From: Paraburkholderia phenazinium
Lineage (GTDB): Bacteria; Pseudomonadota; Gammaproteobacteria; Burkholderiales; Burkholderiaceae
Assembly: GCF_900100735.1 (NCBI RefSeq)
Contig: NZ_FNCJ01000012.1
Coordinates: 62,001-126,000 of the forward strand
Direction: 5' to 3'
Length of the DNA: 64,000 nucleotides
Position numbers and translations under genes: made by a program. Positions 57,394 to 64,000 of this stretch are shown one piece after another. Below the pieces are notes generated by a model. The model searched no databases. It was not told where the DNA came from and worked only from the letters and a program-made list of their open reading frames with translations. How positions within the stretch are numbered: the first letter of the stretch is position 1; every line of letters starts with the position of its first letter.

Positions 57394-58917
57394 TCAGTTC
57401 GCCGCAGCCTGCGTAGCGGGTACGGCGGAGGCGGCTGACGCTGCCTTTGCATCGGTCGGCACAATCAAGCCGGTTTGCGTCGCGTCGAAACCGCCGCCGA
57501 GCGCCTTGATGAGGCCGATCTGCATGTCGCGGCGTCTCATCTTGAGGTTCGTCACCGTCTGTTCGGCGGCGAGGCGGTTCTGGTCGGCGGTCAGCACCTG
57601 CAGTTGTTCCGACAGCCCGGCCTTGTAGCGGATCACGGCCAGCTGATACGCCTTGGTCGAGGCGTCCAGCGCCCGCTGGGCGTCGCCCGACTGCTGGTCG
57701 ATCGAGCGGATCGTCGCGATTTGCGTCGCCACGTCCGACAGCGCATTGATCAGCGTCTGGTTGTAGTTCGCCACATCCAGATCGAAATCGGCGTAACGGC
57801 CCTTCAATTGCGAGCGCAATGCGCCGGCGTCGAAGATCGGCAGGTGGACTGCCGGGCCGAACTGCATGTTACGGCTCGACGCAGTCAGGAATTTGCCCCA
57901 GCCGAACGCATCGAAACCGAGGCCCGCGGAGAGGTTGATGTCCGGGAAAAACTCCGCCTTGGCTTCCTTCACGTCGTGCATCGCGGCTTCGACCTGCCAG
58001 CGTGCTGCCACAATATCCGGGCGGCGCGACACCAGATCGGCAGGCACGTTATCCGGCAGCGTGACGGTGTTGCCGGCCGTCAGAACCGGCTTGGCGATCT
58101 GCATGCCGCGGTCCGGCCCCTTGCCGAGCAGGGCGCCCAACTGGTAGCGCGTCACCGTGATCTGGCCGTCGAGGTCGGTCAGGTTGGACTGGGTCGTGGC
58201 GATATTGCCTAACGCGGTCTGCTTCTCGACGTTGGTGTCGAGCCCGGCTACCACGCGGCCGTTGGTAATGCGGCTGATGTCCTGGCGATTGTCGATTTCA
58301 CGCGCGGCGATATCGCGCAGCGCATACAACTGGGCGAGCTGGTTGTAGGTGCTGGCCACCGACGAGGCCAGCGTCACGCGCGCCTGCTGCATATCGGCTT
58401 CCGCCGCTTTTTCCTGCGACACGGCCTGGCCGAGGCGCTGCCGGTTCTTGCCCCACAGGTCCAGGTCCCATGAAGCGCTCGCCAGCACGTTGTTTTCGCT
58501 ATACCAGGTGCCGCCATAGGGCGGCGGGTAGATCGAGTTCTGCGAGAAGATCTCGCGGTTCCACGAGTAGCTGCCGTTCACCTTCGGATACAGATTGGAA
58601 CGCGAGCTTTCGATGTACGACGAAGCCTTGGCGATGCGCGCCTGCGCCTGGGCGATGGACGGGCTGCCTTCCAGCGCTTCCGCGATCAGTTGCGGCAGTT
58701 GCGGGTCGCCGAACTGGTTGGCCCAGTCGAGCGACGGCCACTGGCCGCCTTGCGACGGCAGGCTCTGGTTCGATTCGTACTGCGCCGGCGACGACATCTG
58801 CTTGTCGCTCTTGATACCGATGTAGTTCGCGCACCCTGTTAGGGCGAGCGCCGCCACCGCTGCGGTGACGGCGGCCCGGCACGACAGTGCGGGCGCGGAC
58901 AGGGAAAGGGATTTCAT
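57394..58917 (-). CDS. Outer membrane efflux lipoprotein (NodT/OprM-type)
   Basis: A 507-residue TolC-like channel of the NodT group. The signal peptide ends in the lipobox ALTGC (Cys28 or nearby), so the mature protein is lipid-anchored. The two repeats of the outer membrane efflux fold are visible (QLIAEALEGSPSIAQAQARIAKA; VSRRPDIVAARWQVEAAMHDVKEAKAEFFPDINLSAGLGF), each with long coiled helices. First structural gene of the emr operon after marR. Together they form a tripartite pump. Confidence 0.94.
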   Translation of the reverse strand: MKSLSLSAPALSCRAAVTAAVAALALTGCANYIGIKSDKQMSSPAQYESNQSLPSQGGQWPSLDWANQFGDPQLPQLIAEALEGSPSIAQAQARIAKASSYIESSRSNLYPKVNGSYSWNREIFSQNSIYPPPYGGTWYSENNVLASASWDLDLWGKNRQRLGQAVSQEKAAEADMQQARVTLASSVASTYNQLAQLYALRDIAAREIDNRQDISRITNGRVVAGLDTNVEKQTALGNIATTQSNLTDLDGQITVTRYQLGALLGKGPDRGMQIAKPVLTAGNTVTLPDNVPADLVSRRPDIVAARWQVEAAMHDVKEAKAEFFPDINLSAGLGFDAFGWGKFLTASSRNMQFGPAVHLPIFDAGALRSQLKGRYADFDLDVANYNQTLINALSDVATQIATIRSIDQQSGDAQRALDASTKAYQLAVIRYKAGLSEQLQVLTADQNRLAAEQTVTNLKMRRRDMQIGLIKALGGGFDATQTGLIVPTDAKAASAASAVPATQAAAN

Positions 58918-58971
58918 CGCTCGACTCTTTTTGAGTGTCAGTGGAATGTAATGATGGACACTGCAATCAGC

Positions 58972-59490
58972 TTATGACGATTTGCTGTCAATATTGATTG
59001 TCGTGTCACGGGTTATGCCCGCTAGATCGCAGCCGCTGTTGGTCAGCACACGGCGCAACATGCTTTTCAGAAAGCCTACTTCTTCTGGTGTGAATCCGGC
59101 GAGCAGGTTGTCCATGACGCCGTTGAAAATGGCCGGCATGCGCACGGCGATGTCCTGGCCTTCGGGCGTCAGGGCGAGCCGGACTACCCGCCGGTCTTCG
59201 TTGCTGCGCACCCGGCTCAGCAGGCCGCGCTTTTCCAGTCGGTCCACCAGGCGGGTGACCGCGCTGGCGTCAATGCCGTATTCCCGCGCCAGTTCGGCCG
59301 CCAGCAGGCATTTGCCGCTCGCCACCATAAACAGGATGCTGGCCTGCTGGCTGGTGATGCCCAGTTCAGCCATGGTGCGTTGCGTGACCAGATTGGACAT
59401 GGTCGATTTCACGCGCGAAATCAGATAGCCGGGGCTTTCGCCTAGCTGGTAGGCGCTGATTTCCGGCGGTGTAGAGGTCTGATCCGTCAT
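58972..59490 (-). CDS. MarR family repressor of the emr operon
   Basis: A 172-residue MarR protein. The winged helix is ELGITSQQASILFMVASGKCLLAAELAREYGIDASAVTRLVDRLEKRGLLSRVRSNEDRRVVRLALTPEG, with helical dimerisation ends. The start at 59490 begins MTDQTSTPPE; ATG 59499 is also in frame. It is promoter-proximal to the pump genes and should repress them until a drug-like ligand binds. TTGACTAA and TTAGTTGA flank its -10 box, a possible operator. Confidence 0.92.
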   Translation of the reverse strand: MTDQTSTPPEISAYQLGESPGYLISRVKSTMSNLVTQRTMAELGITSQQASILFMVASGKCLLAAELAREYGIDASAVTRLVDRLEKRGLLSRVRSNEDRRVVRLALTPEGQDIAVRMPAIFNGVMDNLLAGFTPEEVGFLKSMLRRVLTNSGCDLAGITRDTTINIDSKSS

Positions 59491-59512
59491 GATTCTCATG
59501 CGACTGCAATGG

Positions 59513-59555
59513 TTGACTAAGCAGGATTATAGGGGCTGGTTAGTTGACGCGGCAA
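59513..59555 (-). promoter_or_regulatory. Promoter and probable MarR operator of the emr operon
   Basis: On the minus strand TTGCCG (59550-59555) and TATAAT (59526-59531) are 18 bases apart. Flanking TTGACTAA (59513-59520) and TTAGTTGA (59540-59547) form an imperfect inverted pair around the -10 element, where a MarR dimer pair could block polymerase. Confidence 0.6.
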
Positions 59556-59794
59556 GCGTTATTGCAGCTTAGGCAAGGATCTATACCCACTCAAGCTATT
59601 AAAAGTCGGAGGCTGCCGTGGGAAAATCGGGCCCGAAGGGCGCGTCAGCGCTGGCGGGCGCGGCTGATGAAAGCAGGGCGGTGCGGCTGGCGCTCGGCAG
59701 CAATCAAACGTAAGGAAAAGTGTGTCCCGTTGTCGGGATTGGTGGAGTGGGATGACGGCTAGTAAGGGAATACCAGAGAACCTTAATCTGCGCG

Positions 59795-59803
59795 TGCTAT
59801 AAT
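59795..59803 (+). promoter_or_regulatory. Extended -10 promoter of typA
   Basis: TGCTATAAT (59795-59803) is an extended -10 element with a perfect TATAAT. No good -35 box is seen, which fits an extended -10 promoter. The start of typA lies 85 bases downstream. Confidence 0.6.
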
Positions 59804-59888
59804 TTTGGGTTCCCAAAAGTGCGCTTTGGGCTTTGTTGGCTTTGTACACAATGCTGCTGCTGGCGCACTCAACTGTCCCCAGGTTCCT

Positions 59889-61715
59889 ATGACCCGCGCC
59901 CTACGCAACATTGCCATTATTGCCCACGTCGACCACGGCAAGACCACGCTCGTCGACCAGCTCCTCCGTCAGACCGCCACGTTCCGCGACAATCAGCAGA
60001 TTGCCGAGCGCGTGATGGACTCGAACGACATCGAAAAGGAACGTGGCATCACGATCCTTTCGAAGAACTGCGCGGTCGAATACGAAGGCACGCACATCAA
60101 CATCGTCGACACGCCGGGCCACGCCGACTTCGGCGGCGAAGTGGAGCGCGTGCTGTCGATGGTCGACTCCGTGCTGCTGCTGGTGGATGCCGTTGAAGGC
60201 CCGATGCCGCAAACGCGCTTCGTCACGAAGAAGGCGCTGGCGCTCGGCCTGAAGCCGATCGTGGTGGTGAACAAGGTTGACCGCCCGGGCGCGCGGATCG
60301 ACTGGGTGATTAACCAGACGTTTGACCTGTTCGACAAGCTGGGCGCAACGGACGAGCAGCTCGACTTCCCGATCGTCTACGCATCGGGCCTGAACGGTTA
60401 CGCCGGCCTGACCCCGGACGTGCGCGAAGGCGACATGCGCCCGCTGTTCGAAGCCGTGCTCAAGCACGTGCCGGTGCGCGACGCTGATCCGGAAGCACCG
60501 CTGCAGCTGCAGATCACCTCGCTCGACTATTCGTCGTACGTGGGCCGTATCGGCGTGGGCCGTATCACCCGCGGCCGTATCAAGCCGGGCATGGCAGTCG
60601 CCGTGCGTTCGGGCCCGGATGGCGCGATCCTCAACCGCAAGATCAATCAGGTCCTGTCGTTCAAGGGTCTTGAGCGCGTTCAGGTGGAATCGGCTGAAGC
60701 CGGCGACATCGTGCTGATCAACGGTATCGAAGAAATCGGCATTGGCGTGACCATCTGCGCACCGGAACAACCGGAAGCGCTGCCGATGATCACGGTGGAC
60801 GAGCCGACCCTGACGATGAACTTCCTCGTGAATTCGTCGCCGCTGGCTGGCCGTGAAGGCAAGTTCGTGACGAGCCGTCAGATTCGTGACCGCCTGTTCA
60901 AGGAACTGAACCACAACGTCGCGCTGCGCGTGAAGGAAACCGGCGACGAAACCACGTTCGAAGTGGCGGGCCGCGGCGAGCTGCACCTGACCATTCTGGT
61001 GGAAAACATGCGTCGCGAGGGCTACGAGCTGGCCGTGTCGCGTCCGCGCGTGGTGATGCAGGAAATTGACGGCGTGAAGCACGAGCCGTACGAAAACCTG
61101 ACGGTCGACATGGAAGACGGCCACCAGGGTGGCGTGATGGAAGAGCTGGGCCGCCGCAAGGGCGAAATGCTCGACATGGCATCGGACGGCCGTGGCCGTA
61201 CGCGTCTCGAGTACCGTATTTCGGCGCGTGGCCTGATCGGCTTCCAGTCGGAATTCCTCACGCTCACGCGCGGCACGGGCCTGATGAGCCACACGTTCGA
61301 CTCGTATCAGCCGGTCAAGGACGGCGCGGTTGGCGAGCGTCGCAACGGCGTGCTGATTTCGCAGGACGACGGCGCAGCGGTTGCTTACGCACTGTGGAAG
61401 CTGCAGGATCGCGGCCGTATGTTCGTGTCGCCGGGCGAGCCGCTGTATGAAGGCATGATCATCGGCATTCACAGCCGCGACAACGACCTGGTCGTCAACC
61501 CGATCAAGGGCAAGCAGCTCACCAACGTGCGTTCGTCGGGTACCGACGAAGCGGTGCGTCTCGTGCCGCCGATCCAGATGTCGCTCGAATACGCGGTGGA
61601 ATTCATCGACGACGACGAACTGGTCGAAGTCACGCCGCAATCGATTCGTCTGCGCAAGCGTTACCTGAAGGAACACGAGCGCCGCAGCGCAAGCCGTAAG
61701 GGCGCAGTGGACTGA
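59889..61715 (+). CDS. typA: TypA/BipA, ribosome-associated GTPase
   Basis: A 608-residue translational GTPase related to EF-G. G1 AHVDHGKTTL, G2 region RGITI, G3 DTPGHADFGGEVERVL and G4 NKVDRPGA are intact. The TypA-specific C-terminal domain (IRLRKRYLKEHERRSASRKGAVD) is present. It assists 50S assembly and growth under stress and cold. The start is the ATG at 59889; the longer frame to 59805 is non-coding. A terminator follows. Confidence 0.97.
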   Translation: MTRALRNIAIIAHVDHGKTTLVDQLLRQTATFRDNQQIAERVMDSNDIEKERGITILSKNCAVEYEGTHINIVDTPGHADFGGEVERVLSMVDSVLLLVDAVEGPMPQTRFVTKKALALGLKPIVVVNKVDRPGARIDWVINQTFDLFDKLGATDEQLDFPIVYASGLNGYAGLTPDVREGDMRPLFEAVLKHVPVRDADPEAPLQLQITSLDYSSYVGRIGVGRITRGRIKPGMAVAVRSGPDGAILNRKINQVLSFKGLERVQVESAEAGDIVLINGIEEIGIGVTICAPEQPEALPMITVDEPTLTMNFLVNSSPLAGREGKFVTSRQIRDRLFKELNHNVALRVKETGDETTFEVAGRGELHLTILVENMRREGYELAVSRPRVVMQEIDGVKHEPYENLTVDMEDGHQGGVMEELGRRKGEMLDMASDGRGRTRLEYRISARGLIGFQSEFLTLTRGTGLMSHTFDSYQPVKDGAVGERRNGVLISQDDGAAVAYALWKLQDRGRMFVSPGEPLYEGMIIGIHSRDNDLVVNPIKGKQLTNVRSSGTDEAVRLVPPIQMSLEYAVEFIDDDELVEVTPQSIRLRKRYLKEHERRSASRKGAVD

Positions 61716-61745
61716 TCCACGCGTTTCTATCGTGCAGTGCAACAC

Positions 61746-61769
61746 AAAAGCCGCCTTCGGGCGGCTTTT
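61746..61769 (+). terminator. Intrinsic terminator after typA
   Basis: AAAAGCCGCC and GGCGGCTTTT pair perfectly (61746-61755 and 61760-61769) with a stable TTCG loop. The flanking A and T runs allow it to act in both directions. Confidence 0.95.
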
Positions 61770-62066
61770 GTTATTTGCGGCTCTGCACGCAGCTGGCAAG
61801 CGGCTAGCAAGCGGCTATTACCAGGATGATTGAAGAACACTGTTTCGCTTCCTGGAAAGGTCCGCGAAAGCCCGCCAGAAAAGGCTTCCGCGGCACTGTG
61901 CCTGCTATCTGCACTATCTGTTATGTGATATGCTTCCGCGGATGCAAGTTAAGGTCCTTCCAAGCAAGACTTGATTCGCGCAATCCGCCAAACGGTCAGG
62001 CCGTGTCGCGGAAGGTTTGAGTAACCCGCTATTTCTCGAGAAACTCGAAGAAAGGTGAGCGTAAAT
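61770..62066. other. Intergenic region upstream of odhA
   Basis: About 300 bases with no recognisable gene; a 64-codon frame (61826-62020) is Arg/Cys-rich and unconvincing. The promoter of the odhA operon should lie here. TGTTATGTGATATGCT around 61918-61933 contains a TG-type -10-like element, but I could not pair it with a good -35 box. Confidence 0.5.
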
Positions 62067-64000
62067 ATGATGAAGCAATTCCAGTCGAACTCCTATCTGT
62101 TCGGCGGCAATGCTCCGTACGTAGAAGAAATGTACGAAGCGTATCTCGATAATCCGGCGTCAGTGCCCGAGAACTGGCGTGTGTATTTCGACGCGTTGCA
62201 GAACGTTCCTGCATCGGATGGCAGCAATGCCAACGACGTGGCCCATGGCCCGATCGTCGAGTCATTTGCACAACGGGCCAAGGCGAATGCCTTCATCCCG
62301 CGCACCGCAACGGGCGGCGAAGACCTCGCTACCGCGCGCAAACAAGTCTACGTACAGTCCCTCATCGGCGCGTATCGCTTCCTTGGCACGCAATGGGCCA
62401 ACCTGGATCCGCTGAAGCGCCGCGAACGTCCCGCAATTCCCGAGCTTGAACCTGCGTTCTACGACTTCACTGAAGCCGACATGGACCAGGAGTTCAGCGC
62501 GACCAACCTGTACTTCGGGTTCGAACGCGCGTCGCTGCGCGAGATCGTCAAGGCGCTGCGCGACACGTACTGCGGCACGATCGGTGTCGAGTACATGTAT
62601 CTGAGCGATCCGGAACAGAAGCGCTGGTGGAAAGAGCGCCTCGAGTCGATCCGCTCCACGCCGAACTTCTCGGCTGACAAGAAGAAACACATTCTGAACC
62701 GCTTGACGGCAGCTGAAGGCCTCGAGCGCTTCCTGCACACCAAGTACGTCGGCCAGAAACGCTTCTCGCTCGAAGGCGGCGAAAGCTTCATCGCCTCGAT
62801 GGACGAAGTCGTGCGTCACGGCGGCGCTCGCGGCGTTCAGGAAATCGTCATCGGCATGGCCCACCGCGGCCGTCTGAACGTGCTGGTCAATACGCTCGGC
62901 AAGATGCCGGCTGACCTGTTTGCCGAATTCGAAGGCAAGCACGTCGACGATCTGCCGGCTGGCGACGTCAAGTACCACAAGGGTTTCTCGTCGGACGTTT
63001 CGACCGAAGGCGGCCCGGTTCACCTGTCGCTCGCGTTCAACCCGTCGCACCTTGAAATCGTCAACCCGGTGGTCGAAGGTTCGGCCAAGGCCCGTATGGA
63101 CCGTCGCGGCGACGACAGCGGCCTGCAAGTGCTGCCGGTGCAGATCCACGGCGACGCGGCCTTCGCTGGCCAGGGCGTCGTGATGGAAACGCTGAACCTC
63201 GCGCAAACGCGTGGTTACGGTACGCACGGCACGCTGCACATCGTCATCAACAACCAGATCGGCTTCACCACGTCGGATCCGCGCGACTCGCGCTCGACGC
63301 TGTACTGCTCGGACGTCGTCAAGATGATCGAAGCACCGGTGCTGCACGTGAACGGTGACGATCCTGAAGCGGTGGTGCTGGCTACGCAGCTGGCAATCGA
63401 TTTCCGGATGCAGTTCCACAAGGACGTCGTCGTCGACATCGTCTGCTTCCGCAAGCTCGGCCACAACGAGCAGGACACGCCGGCGGTCACGCAGCCGCTG
63501 ATGTACAAGACGATTGCGAAGCACCCGGGCACGCGCGCACTGTACGCTGAAAAGCTGGTGCAACAAGGCGTGATCACGGCTGCCGACGCAGAAGAGTACG
63601 TCAAGGCCTACCGCAAGGCGATGGACGAAGGCCACCACACCGTCGATCCGGTGCTCTCGAATTACAAGAGCAAGTACGCGGTGGATTGGGTTCCGTTTCT
63701 GAACCGCAAGTGGACCGACGCAGCGGACACCGCAGTGCCGCTCGCCGAACTGAAGCGCCTCGCTGAGCGCATCACCACGATTCCGGAAAACTTCAAGGTG
63801 CACCCGCTCGTCGAGCGCGTCATCAACGACCGTCGCGCGATGGGCCGTGGTGAAGCGAAGCTCGACTGGGGTATGGGCGAACACCTGGCATTCGCGTCGC
63901 TGGTCGCATCGGGCTACGCTGTGCGCCTGACCGGTCAGGACTCGGGCCGTGGCACGTTCACGCACCGTCACGCAGTGCTGCACGACCAGAACCGCGAACG
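62067..64000 (+). CDS. odhA: 2-Oxoglutarate dehydrogenase E1 component, runs off the window
   Basis: The first 644 codons of the thiamine-diphosphate E1 subunit (also called sucA) of the 2-oxoglutarate dehydrogenase complex in the citric acid cycle. The N-terminal E2-binding segment (SYLFGGNAPYVEEMYEAYLDNP) and the ThDP domain (IASMDEVVRHGG; IGMAHRGRLNVLVNTLGK; GDAAFAGQGVVMETLNL) are clear. About one third of the gene, including the pyrimidine domain, lies beyond the edge. AGGTGAG precedes the ATG at 62067. The E2 and E3 genes would be expected downstream. Confidence 0.97.
   Translation, partial: MMKQFQSNSYLFGGNAPYVEEMYEAYLDNPASVPENWRVYFDALQNVPASDGSNANDVAHGPIVESFAQRAKANAFIPRTATGGEDLATARKQVYVQSLIGAYRFLGTQWANLDPLKRRERPAIPELEPAFYDFTEADMDQEFSATNLYFGFERASLREIVKALRDTYCGTIGVEYMYLSDPEQKRWWKERLESIRSTPNFSADKKKHILNRLTAAEGLERFLHTKYVGQKRFSLEGGESFIASMDEVVRHGGARGVQEIVIGMAHRGRLNVLVNTLGKMPADLFAEFEGKHVDDLPAGDVKYHKGFSSDVSTEGGPVHLSLAFNPSHLEIVNPVVEGSAKARMDRRGDDSGLQVLPVQIHGDAAFAGQGVVMETLNLAQTRGYGTHGTLHIVINNQIGFTTSDPRDSRSTLYCSDVVKMIEAPVLHVNGDDPEAVVLATQLAIDFRMQFHKDVVVDIVCFRKLGHNEQDTPAVTQPLMYKTIAKHPGTRALYAEKLVQQGVITAADAEEYVKAYRKAMDEGHHTVDPVLSNYKSKYAVDWVPFLNRKWTDAADTAVPLAELKRLAERITTIPENFKVHPLVERVINDRRAMGRGEAKLDWGMGEHLAFASLVASGYAVRLTGQDSGRGTFTHRHAVLHDQNRE

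Noticed and set aside
59901..61799. A 632-codon frame antisense to typA, and a 573-codon frame antisense to odhA (62262-63983)
   Set aside because: Both are shadows of well-conserved genes in GC-rich DNA.

Overview
The window is GC-rich and reads as chromosome 1 of a Burkholderia sensu lato species, most likely Paraburkholderia. The main reason is the right half: scpB-rluB-rimP-nusA-infB-rbfA-truB, then emrB-emrA-outer membrane factor-marR, then typA and odhA (sucA), an order I know from Burkholderiales. The left half is accessory and catabolic DNA rich in regulators. No rRNA, tRNA, CRISPR array, prophage or complete insertion sequence was recognised.

Layout. 1-4.1 kb: a cut-off cupin thiol dioxygenase gene divergent from an Lrp regulator; a 2 kb insert with two hsp20 genes and a small unknown gene, flanked by an 79-base direct repeat of the lrp 3' end; then an SDR gene and an AraC gene that both lost their 5' ends at one junction. 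4.3-5.9 kb: the cobalt/nickel efflux pair dmeR-dmeF. 6.0-10.1 kb: a MerR regulator fused to a P-loop ATPase domain, a nucleotidyltransferase-like protein, DUF3224, AraC and a TPR protein. 10.5-12.9 kb: an MFS exporter, then a complete-looking attenuator unit (promoter, 16-codon leader peptide with Gly codons, mutually exclusive hairpins) in front of a stand-alone glycyl-tRNA-synthetase-like catalytic core. I consider this the most interesting item in the window. 14.5-24.3 kb: a tight nine-gene catabolic operon (BKACE, MFS, quinone oxidoreductase, TauD dioxygenase, hydrolase, Rieske ferredoxin, acyl-CoA synthetase, porin, BON protein) divergent from its probable OruR-like AraC regulator. 24.4-27.0 kb: a hydroxyaspartate/iminosuccinate module. 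27.2-29.0 kb: a DeoR regulator divergent from Nudix-DUF4406, with helically phased operator repeats. 29.0-30.6 kb: SoxR divergent from a questin-oxidase-like Baeyer-Villiger enzyme, with a MerR-type promoter between them. 30.7-43.9 kb: FUSC membrane protein, ArfB ribosome rescue, an EAL phosphodiesterase, several small exported proteins, a YdcF-like protein, an orphan DUF4096 protein, LysR and an aminotransferase. 44.3-64 kb: the conserved housekeeping block.

How parts work together. The scpB-truB block serves chromosome segregation, 23S rRNA and tRNA modification, and translation/transcription factors; infB is separated from rbfA by a strong terminator-like hairpin. The emr block is a complete tripartite pump under a MarR repressor. 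In the left half nearly every functional unit carries its own regulator with a recognisable dyad or repeat operator. Function calls rest on reading the protein sequences and motifs by eye; no database search was run. Catabolic substrates are not identifiable from sequence alone.
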